From assembly GCF_019704315.1 (NCBI RefSeq), contig NZ_AP024597.1, positions 1,302,001-1,366,000 on the forward strand: a DNA stretch of 64,000 nucleotides. Reading direction: 5' to 3'. The stretch comes from Stygiolobus caldivivus. Its GTDB lineage: Archaea > Thermoproteota > Thermoprotei_A > Sulfolobales > Sulfolobaceae. Made by a program: the position numbers and the translations under genes. Shown piece after piece: positions 28,505 through 37,463 of the stretch (its first letter is position 1; each line of letters opens with the position of its first letter). Under the pieces are notes generated by a model. The model ran no database searches. It saw nothing but the letters and a program-made list of their open reading frames with translations, and had not been told where the DNA came from.

Positions 28505-29042
28505 TTCACTCAGTACTTTATCTACACATTTATATCTATTATTCCCCTTCTAGTTCGGCCTAGAAAAACGCGCTGTGCACAGATACGTCCCATAAGGGCC
28601 GTCCCCTACCCGTGAAAGAGCTCTGGTACCTACTAACGCCTAACTCCTCGTAAATTTACTAGGAAAAGGAGTATCGCTCTACCTTTAACCCCCTCACGCC
28701 CTTGGTGTAACCTTACGAGTCTTAGGCCCTCTCTATAATACAGTGACTTATCATAGGGCTCTCTTTCATACATGTAGTAGTTATTCTACTTTAACACGTC
28801 TTAAATGTCTTCATCAGGGTCAGTGCATTTCCTAAATAGTGTTTAACAAGCCTGAAGGACTCCTACACGCCCCAAGCCGGTGAACTACCTGAACGATGGG
28901 GTCACCTCCAGCAGTGCCCGCCTATTATCGGGCTTATACTTTTCCCGATAAACAGTGCGTGGATCTGAAAACTTTATCAGCAAACCAGTAATCAGGTATA
29001 CCAAGGAAAAGTAGGATAACCGTTATAGTTACTATTAAGCTT
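28505..29042. other. Non-coding stretch
   Basis: No gene, repeat or RNA was recognised in these 538 bp beyond the promoter of the minus-strand gene at its left end. Confidence 0.4.
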
Positions 29043-29549
29043 TTACTGCTCTAACTCCTTTAGCTCCTTTTCCAGTTTCTCGTCCCATATGTCCTCAAAG
29101 TACTTCTTACTCGATTTGATAAACTGTATAACTGTGACTATGTCCCTTTCCACTTCCCGTCTATCCCTATAATTCACGAAGTTTGGGTCGAACCCGTTAT
29201 AGGAGAAGGAGTGAAGTAATAACGCGGTTTTAACTGCTAACTGTACGTCATACCCTAGTTTCTCTAGGTCATAAGAGATCCCTATTAGGCCCGTAGTGGG
29301 GGCTGAGTAACCTACTCTCTCGTACCATTCTTTTTCTTTTTCGGGCTTTGACTGTAATACCTTATCAAGGTTTTTCACGACTAACGCACTGACTATAGCC
29401 TTTACAGCCATGAAAGCCTTTGCCGAAGCGTTTGTCAACATCCCCCTTTTGAGCATTTCTAAAGACAACTTAGCCTCATTGAGTGCTTCTAGCATTTTTA
29501 CATAAACGTAAGCTCTGGGGTCTGACTTATAATCTATTACCTCGTACAC
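29043..29549 (-). CDS. PaREP1-like helical protein
   Basis: The 168-residue product is mostly alpha-helical and charged (YVKMLEALNEAKLSLEMLKRG, AKAFMAVKAIVSALVVKN, DLEKLGYDVQLAVKTALLLHSF). It resembles the archaeal PaREP1 family, whose helical-bundle fold is related to HEPN domains; a central conserved motif was not verified. It starts with a GTG (29547-29549). HEPN-like proteins are often RNases or parts of toxin systems, but no nuclease motif (RxxxxH) is visible. It stands alone. Confidence 0.6.
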   Translation of the reverse strand: MYEVIDYKSDPRAYVYVKMLEALNEAKLSLEMLKRGMLTNASAKAFMAVKAIVSALVVKNLDKVLQSKPEKEKEWYERVGYSAPTTGLIGISYDLEKLGYDVQLAVKTALLLHSFSYNGFDPNFVNYRDRREVERDIVTVIQFIKSSKKYFEDIWDEKLEKELKELEQ

Positions 29550-30051
29550 GGGTTAAACTTAGTGATTCTGCACCTAAAAAACTATATGCTGGGGGCAAAC
29601 TAAACGGTGTTTTATAAACTACTCTTACTCGAATTACTCATATCTTAATGAAGTACCCCACTTGTTTTCTATTGAGTCGCTTGGTAGTCTGGTGTCGCGA
29701 GCGTTCTCAAGACCTCTCCTGCTTTTCTCCTCTTAAAGGGTGCGATAGGGAGTAGTTTTAGTCCTATTTGCTTGTTTATTGTTGGGCGGGGGGAGTCTTG
29801 TGTAACCAAGTGAACTCCCTCATGTTGTATTACCACTCCCCCTACCTTAAGTTTTTCTTTTACTACAAAATTTTTAGGTTGACTATGTGGTTATTCTTTG
29901 AAATTATTTTTGTGAAATGGTTTTTTGGGTCCAGAAGCAACTGCTACCATAAAGTATTTGTGGACATTAAGGCGGGTTTATAGCTCTGTTTGAGCCGGGG
30001 GTGGGGGGTGAGAAGGGAAAAAAGACATAAAATATGACTTGTGACCCCTCC
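29550..30051. other. Non-coding stretch with terminator
   Basis: A run of six A on the plus strand at 30018-30023 is a T run in the sense of the minus-strand gene that ends at 30052 and is a likely terminator for it. A short frame at 29768-29983 has no protein-like features and was not accepted. Confidence 0.4.
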
Positions 30052-32322
30052 TTATCTCCTCCTCTTCTTCAAGAAGATTAAGACTAAAGAGGCGATGATG
30101 ACTACTGCGATGAGTGCCGCGATGTCGGCCCAGTCGTAACCGCTATACACTAGGATAGTCCTTGTAATGGATACGCCCGATGAGTCCTTCACCACTACGG
30201 TGATGTTGTTTTTGCCCAGACTGAGGGGGACACTTAACGATAAATCGTTCCCGTTGTAGTACTTGTTTCCGTTTACGTATACCGTATATGTGTAAGGTGG
30301 AGTACCTTGGTATGCCCCACCCGATATGGTCACAGAGGTCGCCGTCACGAAGAAGCTACCTTGGGCCACTTCGTTTACCGCCAAGGTGGGGTCTTGGTTA
30401 AACCTCAGTATAACAGTCTTGTCCACTTGGTAACCCGCTGAGTCTGTCAACTTTACTTCGACCGAGTAAACGCCCGGTGCCAAGTCGAGCGGTACCCGGA
30501 CTCCCGTCTGTGTAACTGACGCGTTCTCCAACGTCCCGTTTACGTAGACCTTTACCGTGTAGGGGGGAACACCGTAATACCCCGTTATGTTTAGCCCTAT
30601 AGGTACGCCTTGGTCAGTCACGGTCTGGTTAGTGCTTACTGTCAATGAGGGGTCTTTATACACCTCGACCGTTACCGACTTCTCTACCGCGTAGCCTACG
30701 GAGTCGACGACCTTCAGTGTCAAGTTGTACGTCCCCGGTGAAGAGAAGTTAAAGGCCCCGTTAGCGGGAACTTGAACTCCGTTTACGTACCAAGTCTCGT
30801 TATAGGGAGGGGTCCCTCCCCGCACATTAGGGGTGAGGGTTATGGGTAAACCCACGTCGGTGTCGTTCCGCGGGACCGATAAACTTACGGTAGGGTCGGG
30901 GTTGACCCTCAGCGAGTAGTCTAAACTCTTAGTATTGCCGTATAAGTCTTCTACCGTAATTGGGTAAGTCAAGTCCCCGGTCCCGTTAGGTAAGAAGGAG
31001 TAGTAAGTGTTTCCTACAAATAAGTCGATAAAGGTCTCGTTCCCTATCTCCACTAAGTAAGGCGGTACGCCTCCTCGGACGTCTAGCTCCACGTCAGCCC
31101 TCTGCCCTAGGTCTATTACCTTAGACCCGTTGACGAGCCCTACATCAAATGGGAAACTCTTATTAGCTATCACTAACTCGTTCCCGTTACCTACTTCGAC
31201 GTTATATGCACCTTGGTAGGGGACAGTAAACAAGTTATCAGAAGCCTCTGCCGTGTCCAGTCCGAAGGGGGACAAGGACTTAGGGGTAAGTACGCCGGTG
31301 TTATTTAGGTAAAACATGTAGATTGTAGCGTTGATTTGGTCGAATTGTGTAATTTCACCATTACACTCGCCGCCGAACACGAGTTCCGTATCGTAAGCGT
31401 TCCCGCTGCCCGTCGTGTTATACCCGTCGACTAGGAGGTAAGCTGATGTAACACCCCCTACCTTGATGGTAACGTTGTCGTAGTCAGTGAAAGACGTACC
31501 GTTGAGGTAGCTGAAGACCACTCTTACACCTTGCGGTACAGTGGCCACCTTAATGAGCAGGGCCGTATATAAGGGGTATGTCGTGTTGAACCAGTTAGTG
31601 GAGTAGACGTAGTAGTAGTTCAAGTGTGTGCCCTCAAGTGTAGACGCGACGGTCCCCTCCCCGGTAATGGCACTGCTGTTTAACACGCTGGGGTAGGACG
31701 TGTAATTCCAGACGTTGTCGACGACTCTGTACTGGCTGGTGTTCGTACTGAACTGGACCACGTTTTGTAACCAGTACTCTTGGCTCCCCTGCACGGTGTT
31801 TACTTGGAGGACTGTGTTGAGCTGTAGTGACGCACCGTAACTGTTTATGGAGGCGTTATAGGCTGAAATAGAGTATACCTGAGCTACACCTACCACTCCG
31901 TTAAACTTTTCGACGTAGGGGCGGGCTACCCCGTTACTCGCATCTATACCGTAATCGGCTATACCGGTGGGGTAAGGCCTGCCGTCCCCCAGGTAAACTT
32001 GTATCGTCACGTTGCTGTCCGTCATGTTGTTCACGAAAAGGACTTTATATTCGCCCTCCGGTAGGCTGATGTACCCGTAATACGAAGTCCCTTGCGTAGA
32101 GAAAGCCGTATACCCGCTAACGGTCTGTACTGCAAAGTACACCGGTGCTGTGGAGTAGTAGACTACGTAAAGGCCGTTATTTACGTACTGGTAAATACAC
32201 TCGAAGTAACCCGGGGGTAGGTCTACTATGTGGCACGATATCACGTAACTCAGACTGTTTATGGTCGTAAATAGAGAAAAAAGGCTAGATAGGACTAGTA
32301 TTAGTACTATTAACCTTCTCAT
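30052..32322 (-). CDS. Thermopsin-family protein with PKD-like repeats
   Basis: The start is ATG 32322, about 25-30 nt after a TATA element (TTTATAAG, near 32345 on the minus strand). The 756-residue product has a signal peptide (MRRLIVLILVLSSLFSLF) and a beta-rich N-terminal domain. The thermopsin domain (about residues 115-385) has the canonical YPTGIADYG motif, SLQLNTVL, YWLQNVVQF and VVDNVWNY. At least three Ig/PKD-like repeats of about 80 residues follow, each with a G(T/V)PPY motif before a YVNG turn, then a C-terminal membrane helix (IAALIAVVIIASLVLIFL) and KKRRR. Of the three thermopsin-like proteins here this one keeps the consensus best and is the likeliest acid protease. Confidence 0.88.
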   Translation of the reverse strand: MRRLIVLILVLSSLFSLFTTINSLSYVISCHIVDLPPGYFECIYQYVNNGLYVVYYSTAPVYFAVQTVSGYTAFSTQGTSYYGYISLPEGEYKVLFVNNMTDSNVTIQVYLGDGRPYPTGIADYGIDASNGVARPYVEKFNGVVGVAQVYSISAYNASINSYGASLQLNTVLQVNTVQGSQEYWLQNVVQFSTNTSQYRVVDNVWNYTSYPSVLNSSAITGEGTVASTLEGTHLNYYYVYSTNWFNTTYPLYTALLIKVATVPQGVRVVFSYLNGTSFTDYDNVTIKVGGVTSAYLLVDGYNTTGSGNAYDTELVFGGECNGEITQFDQINATIYMFYLNNTGVLTPKSLSPFGLDTAEASDNLFTVPYQGAYNVEVGNGNELVIANKSFPFDVGLVNGSKVIDLGQRADVELDVRGGVPPYLVEIGNETFIDLFVGNTYYSFLPNGTGDLTYPITVEDLYGNTKSLDYSLRVNPDPTVSLSVPRNDTDVGLPITLTPNVRGGTPPYNETWYVNGVQVPANGAFNFSSPGTYNLTLKVVDSVGYAVEKSVTVEVYKDPSLTVSTNQTVTDQGVPIGLNITGYYGVPPYTVKVYVNGTLENASVTQTGVRVPLDLAPGVYSVEVKLTDSAGYQVDKTVILRFNQDPTLAVNEVAQGSFFVTATSVTISGGAYQGTPPYTYTVYVNGNKYYNGNDLSLSVPLSLGKNNITVVVKDSSGVSITRTILVYSGYDWADIAALIAVVIIASLVLIFLKKRRR

Positions 32323-33393
32323 AAAAAATACTCGCTTTTCCACCCTTATAAACTTGTCCAGTGTTAGGGGTTCTATCTTCATGAATGGACGGTTTTTAGT
32401 CGTTGATTGTAGGAAACTGACCAGTGTTCAAGGTATCGGATTAGACCGCGTGAAAAACTCAGCAAAGTTGACTGTAAAATAGGAAAAAGAAAATAATTTT
32501 AGTAAACAAAATAAATTACATGGACTAAATTTTGATTTATTACACCGTAAAAAGTTCGAATTCCTTACTCGCTCACCGGTGTGTCCACGTTGGGGTCTTT
32601 TAAGCCGCCTTTGGGAAATGTGGTTTCCGCTCGGGTCAGCCCAGCTAGCGGGCGGACAATACAGTATACGAAAGGTTTCATACGGGCCGGGTCATTATCC
32701 CGTCGTCCAGCACATTTACGTGTGTTATGTCCGGTCGTTTAATGGAGGGCGAGGACAGCCCGATAAAGCCCTCGTGTAAAGCCTGCACATGCGTTGGGCC
32801 GGAGGGCGGGGCCTTGCCCTTTAGGACTCAACAAAATAATAATCCGTCTCTCGGGTGTCTATTGTGGTGGCCTCACCTCACTTAGACGACCATAAAAGGG
32901 TTGTGAAAAATCGTCATTTAACTCATCAGCTGGTAGACCGGGGCGTCACAGTTCCAATTCTGTTTGAGGTTTTTGTTGTACAACAGGGGGTTTGGGGACG
33001 TGTCAGAAGTGACCCTAGGCAAATTGACGGGACTAACTACAGCCTCCCACTGTTTACCGGACAGCTACCGTCCCCGCCCACGGTTAGGGCACTTGCACTA
33101 AAACGCCTAACGTAAAACGGGAGGACGGGTTTTAAGGCCTTGATGTGCCCTTCCAGAGCGCGGTGCCAGAGCTCCTAACCGGAGACGAAAGCCTTAAAGT
33201 GCGACTTATCCGCGATAAACTGCTTAAAAGGGAAACCCTGAGGTGGCAGGGACGGGCTACCGTCAGACTACACTTCTCTATGCCTAACGTACCTAGTGAC
33301 GGCGGTACTGATTTGCGTGTAACCCTAAATCTAACGTACTGTTATAGCCGCGTTTTATATTACACATTTTACTATGGCTAAACCCAATTTGTC
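32323..33393. other. Gene-poor stretch of coding-like composition
   Basis: About 1.07 kb of G/C-rich DNA with only short frames. Its composition resembles coding DNA but no family can be read in any frame, which suggests decayed genes. A TATA-like element lies at about 33352-33360. Confidence 0.4.
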
Positions 33394-33546
33394 GTTAAAC
33401 CCCCAAAAGGGGTTGAAAGGTACTTGGGTTAATGTCTTAGGGAAGATTAAATGCAAAAAGTTAAAACCCCAAAACGTTTTGAAAGATATTCCCCTGGTAA
33501 TCGTCTTTGCTCTTCAAATTCGACTGTTAATCAAAGGGGTTGAAAA
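33394..33546 (+). CRISPR. Vestigial CRISPR-like mini-array (three units)
   Basis: Three units share GTTAA...AAA(A)GGGGTTGAAAG. Unit 1 (33394-33419) and unit 2 (33460-33485) match at 22 of 26 positions; unit 3 (about 33526-33546) is shorter but keeps CAAAGGGGTTGAAA. Units 1 and 2 are 66 bp apart, a typical repeat-plus-spacer period, and the CCCC...GGGG stem and TTGAAAG 3' end are typical of archaeal CRISPR repeats. The unit differs from the main array's repeat. A small frame at 33374-33592 crosses all three units and is probably not a real gene. Confidence 0.45.
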
Positions 33547-33677
33547 ACAACGTTGGGAGGTGTTAAAGAAATTTGACCAGATAAAGGACTAGTTTATTGG
33601 GGAAGGTGACTGTGGTAGTTACTTCTGCGGTTCGGCGTCGCAGGCAGCGGGGGCTTTAGCCTCCTTTTAAGGGCAAG

Positions 33678-33713
33678 ACTATTTTTAACCTTAGAACTAT
33701 TTTTAACCTTAGA
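33678..33713 (+). promoter_or_regulatory. Tandemly duplicated TATA element
   Basis: The 18-bp unit ACTATTTTTAACCTTAGA occurs twice in perfect tandem (33678-33695 and 33696-33713). The second copy's TATTTTTAA lies about 27 nt before the ATG of the ATPase gene at 33730, in the right place for a leaderless promoter. Confidence 0.6.
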
Positions 33714-33729
33714 AGGGTAAATTTTACAC

Positions 33730-34740
33730 ATGGAAGAAATAGGGAAGTATAAAGAGGTCGTCCAAGCCGTAGAGGTCTATAGCCTCAGAGGCATAAGTGT
33801 TGCAGACCACGAGACGCTGGACCCTCCTAGGCTTTTACCCAAGAAAATTAACGTGATTACGGGCTGTAACGGCTCCTTTAAGACGACTTTCCTCGAGGCC
33901 CTCACTGTCTCGCTTTTTATGACCTCTGCCAACATCCCCAGGACGGTTTTAGGGCTTGCATCGACTTTAAGGATGGACCCCCTGTGGTATTACTTATTGG
34001 CTAGGGACGGGGTCGACATGTCCGTAAACGGGTATAGGGTTACATCGGCGTCTTTAGATGACCTTAAACAAGTAGGCCCGGTCGTTGCAATTGTTAACCC
34101 CGTCGGTTTTAAACTATCTAAGGATGGTGACACAAGGATATTACGGGTGGACCTAACTTCGGTTTTACCTCAATCCGTCGGGATTACCCTTCGTAGTGAG
34201 ACAAGGAAACCTTTGCCTAATTTCACTTTCATCTCTTTCTCTATGCCAAACCCGATAACTCCTGACTTCGTGAATAACTTCTCTCCCTTAATAAACTTTT
34301 CAAAGGTTAAGGAACTCCTGAAGAAGGTGTTAGGCTTCGACCTAATAGGCGTAAAGGTCGACGAATTAAACAGGATGAACTTTGTAGTAGCTGAAGGTGA
34401 TAGGGATGTAGAAATACAACTCTTAGGTAGTGGTTTCGCCTCTCTTCTGTTACTTATTTTGGCATCGAGTAACGACGTCGTGATTCATGACAACATAGAG
34501 AACCATTTACACCCCCAGTTAATGTTAAAGGCTATAGACCTAATGAGGCAGAGTAGCTCCCAGTGGTTTATAACTACACAAAGTATAGAATTCCTTAACT
34601 ATTTACTTACAGCATACCCTGAAGGTGTGATGATTTACGAATTCCTTAAGAGGGACAAGGTACACGTCAGACAGATAGAAGGTAAAAAAGCTAAGGAACT
34701 TATTGATGAGTTATATGAAGACTTAAGAGGGCTCTGTTAG
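33730..34740 (+). CDS. OLD-like / AAA_15-type ABC ATPase
   Basis: The 336-residue product has a Walker A GCNGSFKTT (45-53), a signature-like LLGSGFASL, and a Walker B region DVVIHDNIENHLHP (about 249-262) followed by WFITTQS. This is the ABC-type head arrangement of the OLD/RecF-like ATPases (AAA_15/AAA_21) without a long coiled coil. The usual (I/L)DEIE is HDNIE, with the catalytic Glu kept as the second acid. The next gene, a TOPRIM protein, overlaps its stop by one base, so together they resemble a split OLD nuclease; paired ATPase/TOPRIM defence systems such as PARIS (AriA/AriB) have the same layout. Assignment as a defence pair is inference. Confidence 0.75.
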   Translation: MEEIGKYKEVVQAVEVYSLRGISVADHETLDPPRLLPKKINVITGCNGSFKTTFLEALTVSLFMTSANIPRTVLGLASTLRMDPLWYYLLARDGVDMSVNGYRVTSASLDDLKQVGPVVAIVNPVGFKLSKDGDTRILRVDLTSVLPQSVGITLRSETRKPLPNFTFISFSMPNPITPDFVNNFSPLINFSKVKELLKKVLGFDLIGVKVDELNRMNFVVAEGDRDVEIQLLGSGFASLLLLILASSNDVVIHDNIENHLHPQLMLKAIDLMRQSSSQWFITTQSIEFLNYLLTAYPEGVMIYEFLKRDKVHVRQIEGKKAKELIDELYEDLRGLC

Positions 34741-35312
34741 TGAGAGTACTATTAGTAGAAGGGCCTACCGACGCTAAATTCCTAGCGGGCCTATTGGGCA
34801 TTAACGACTTAAATACGGCTAGTATGGTAGCTCAAAAAATAGTGAGTGGGTATAGATGTTATAGCCACAAAGACGTATTAATTTGTGAAGGGGGAGGGAA
34901 GTATAACGTTTGTAAAAGAGCTATAGAGTTAGACAAGCTATTAACTGAGAAGAAATACAACTTTGAGGTTTATGTACTCCTTGACGGAGACGCCAAAGAA
35001 ATTGAATGTGATGTAGGGGATACGTTCCACCTGAACAGTAGAAACTTAGAAGAACTCGTGTTTTTATCTGCGTTCAAGGTCCTTTCTACACATGATTATG
35101 CCTTACATCTACTAGAAAAGGAAAAGGACAATGCTGATTCGAAACTAAAAGCTTACTTACTGATGTATCTCATCAAAAAATATGAAGCCCCCGGAGAAAA
35201 TTGGACTGATATCTCTTCATTCCTCTATTTTGTTGGGAAAACGTACAAAGAGCAACTATTATCACATGATGAAAGCCTACACCGCTTATTTGAACTGCTC
35301 AGTAACGGGTAA
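34740..35312 (+). CDS. TOPRIM-domain protein, partner of upstream ATPase
   Basis: The 190-residue product starts at a GTG overlapping the ATPase stop. It has the TOPRIM motifs LLVEGPTDAKFL (Glu near residue 7, Asp11) and VLLDGD (Asp-x-Asp near residue 83), the metal-binding set of OLD-type nucleases, primases and topoisomerases. The C-terminal half is helical. At this length it fits the compact archaeal DUF3226/OLD-type TOPRIM proteins. Its translation is probably coupled to the ATPase; the two likely form a nuclease complex. Confidence 0.7.
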   Translation: MRVLLVEGPTDAKFLAGLLGINDLNTASMVAQKIVSGYRCYSHKDVLICEGGGKYNVCKRAIELDKLLTEKKYNFEVYVLLDGDAKEIECDVGDTFHLNSRNLEELVFLSAFKVLSTHDYALHLLEKEKDNADSKLKAYLLMYLIKKYEAPGENWTDISSFLYFVGKTYKEQLLSHDESLHRLFELLSNG

Positions 35313-36060
35313 AAGATGAAAGAAAACTCGTTAAGTAAGCCCAGTCAATACCTAAGGGGCCTCCGCTCAGTACCGAAAGCTAAATGCGAGAACTTCGGTT
35401 CGACTTCGTCTGGGATACAGCCGTTAGTAAGGGTGAAACTATGAGGGCGGCCCTAACGGGCGGGTTGAAGGAGGTCCCGTACGAGGTAGTTAACGAGTAT
35501 GACAAGGAGGGTCTTAAACCTGAAGTAGGTAAGGAAATTTTGAAGAACGACGCATGAGGAACACCTTTTCCTGAGGGGTGCTGGGGAAGAGGGGCTTAAG
35601 CGGGGCTCGAGAAGGCCTTACTTGAGCTTAAGGAAACGGAGTTTAATGGCGACCACTTCCACGTGGCTCATGTCGTTTCTAAACTCAAGTACTTCACTGT
35701 TCTTAGGTATGGAGCGTATTCCCAGCCACGACATGGGGGAGCTTCATCGAGCGTCTCTTTCCCGCTGGGGACTGCTCACGGAGTCCATTGTGGTACCCCA
35801 TCCCCCGCGCTAATCGACTCAAAAAAAAATACTTAATTAAATTTCGATGAGCAATATGGCTCCAGCTCACCCAGTGTAGCCACGAGGATTAGGAGAATTA
35901 AAAAAGCTAAGAGTTACGTTAAACTTGTTACAGACTTAGAGCCCCCTTTTACTTATCGCAGTGTCTGTTATGGAGTTAGAGGAGTGGGTTTGTAGGGGGC
36001 CTTAAGCACGAGTTACGCCGTGGGTAAACGCTTTTTAGGTTTGATTAACTAATATTGAGT
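35313..36060. other. Gene-poor stretch with a gene fragment
   Basis: It holds a 38-codon frame (ATG 35441 to TGA 35557; reads GLKEVPYEVVNEYDKEGLK) that looks like part of a lost gene, and other short frames of no clear meaning. An A-run and A/T-rich DNA at 35820-35850 are the only promoter-like features. Confidence 0.35.
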
Positions 36061-36495
36061 ATGGACAGGCTTGACTACGTCCTAGGGATTTTACGGTTAG
36101 CGAAGGACTTAAACGTTGAGGTGACTGCGACCAGGTTTCAGAAGACGTTTTTTTTAGTACAGAAAGAATTGGGGAGGGACTTGGGGTATAAGTTCATCCC
36201 TTACTATTTCGGCCCTTTCAGCAAGGAGCTGCAGGACGATGTATATAAGCTGGAGAGGCAAGGGTTTGTAAACGTCGAAAAGGTGGCCGTAGAGGACTTA
36301 GTTACGGGGGCTTTAGTGGGCTTTAAGAAAGCGTATAAGGTCACCGATAAGGCCCCTGTCGTAGAGCTCGATGAAGAGCTAAAGAGTTTTGTAACGGAGA
36401 AACTGAGGATGCCTTTAAACGACTTGTTAAGGTATGTCTACGTAAAGTACCAAGAGTATACTGCACTATCGTTAATTAAAGACGAGGTATTTTAG
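36061..36495 (+). CDS. Panacea/SocA-like antitoxin candidate
   Basis: I choose ATG 36061 over TTG 36055. The 144-residue product shows the DUF4065 (Panacea/SocA) or YwgA-like pattern: a helix with TRFQKTFFLVQKELG, then YKFIPYYFGPFSKELQDDVYKLERQGFV. Panacea domains act as antitoxins paired with many unrelated toxins in bacteria, archaea and phages. It is followed 8 nt later on the same strand by a gene of unknown family that carries a membrane segment, the typical two-gene layout of a toxin-antitoxin pair. Confidence 0.65.
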   Translation: MDRLDYVLGILRLAKDLNVEVTATRFQKTFFLVQKELGRDLGYKFIPYYFGPFSKELQDDVYKLERQGFVNVEKVAVEDLVTGALVGFKKAYKVTDKAPVVELDEELKSFVTEKLRMPLNDLLRYVYVKYQEYTALSLIKDEVF

Positions 36496-36503
36496 TGACA
36501 TAG

Positions 36504-37463
36504 ATGCCAAGTGAAAAGATTTTTTCTCTAGAGTATATAGAGGACGGTTTGGTGGACTGGGAAAGGGCTATAGAGACTAAAAATTATATAGACGACAAAA
36601 TAAAAAGAGAAGTAGCAGAGGACAAAAGGGATAAGGAGGATTTATATAGGTTTGAGAGTAGGAAAATCGGAGACCTACAACAGGCTACTGAAAAGATAAG
36701 CAAAGGACTACTTTTAATATACGGCGGGATAGCCTTGCTCCCGTTCTTAATAGTAGCTGGGTTGCGGGACTTCGACATAAGGCACCCAAGAGAGATGGAA
36801 ATGGTCATAAACGAGGCTAAAGAGTTCTTTCGGAAAAGTAGTATACTAAAGGAGGTAGAAGGACTGGGACACACGCCCATATCTGGGTCTAGTTTAAAGA
36901 AATTGCTAGAGCTTATTCAGCATATTTTTAGGAAATATTTGCGAGAAACAGATTTAGCTAAGTGTTATAAGCAGATGGAGAATTTTATAACTAGCGGGCT
37001 TAAATATAAAAGGTGGTACGAATTATGGAAAATTGTAATAGAATGCGAAAAGTCTAACTTAAGCAAATTTAACAGTGAAATACTACAAATTTTCAATAAA
37101 TGTCTAAACGGAGAACTAGAGGCATGTAATCAATTAGGCCTTAATGACGAGAGGTTCAGGAGGCTCACAGAAAACCCTTACATAACTAGTTTTTCTATCA
37201 AGTTGTCAGATATACTGATAAAGGAGGTTTTTGACCTTATCCTCGTGACTTCTTACCTAGAACCTTTAAGTACTATAACAAGATACGGTGCCTCTTCAGG
37301 ACTGCAACAGAATAGAAAGGAGTTACTAGACGACGCTATAGAGAACCAAGATAAAATCATGAATTTCTTAGAACCCAAAATAAATTTAATAAAGAATTTA
37401 TTAAAAAATGACGAGACATTGGACAACTTGAGTTATTTATATGAAAAATTTAAGGACATTTAA
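36504..37463 (+). CDS. Unknown protein with one membrane segment, partner of Panacea-like gene
   Basis: The 319-residue product has a charged helical N-terminus (DDKIKREVAEDKRDKEDLYRF), one clear hydrophobic segment near residues 67-90 (GLLLIYGGIALLPFLIVAG), and a long helical C-terminal part rich in Lys, Glu and Leu. It has no known catalytic motif. Codon use is more A/T-rich than that of neighbouring metabolic genes, which hints at horizontal transfer. Since it follows the Panacea-like gene by 8 nt, it is a candidate membrane-acting toxin; this is inference. Confidence 0.6.
   Translation: MPSEKIFSLEYIEDGLVDWERAIETKNYIDDKIKREVAEDKRDKEDLYRFESRKIGDLQQATEKISKGLLLIYGGIALLPFLIVAGLRDFDIRHPREMEMVINEAKEFFRKSSILKEVEGLGHTPISGSSLKKLLELIQHIFRKYLRETDLAKCYKQMENFITSGLKYKRWYELWKIVIECEKSNLSKFNSEILQIFNKCLNGELEACNQLGLNDERFRRLTENPYITSFSIKLSDILIKEVFDLILVTSYLEPLSTITRYGASSGLQQNRKELLDDAIENQDKIMNFLEPKINLIKNLLKNDETLDNLSYLYEKFKDI

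Noticed and set aside
29768-29983. 71-codon frame with hydrophobic stretch
   Set aside because: No promoter or ribosome-binding site, odd amino-acid mix rich in Phe and Trp, no neighbour support.
32579-33381. Three short plus-strand frames
   Set aside because: Composition and lack of start signals fit chance frames in G/C-rich decayed DNA.
33374-33592. 72-codon frame with possible leaderless promoter
   Set aside because: It runs across all three CRISPR-like units and its peptide repeats with the same period (LNPQKGLKG, LKPQNVLKD), so the frame is more likely a by-product of the repeats.
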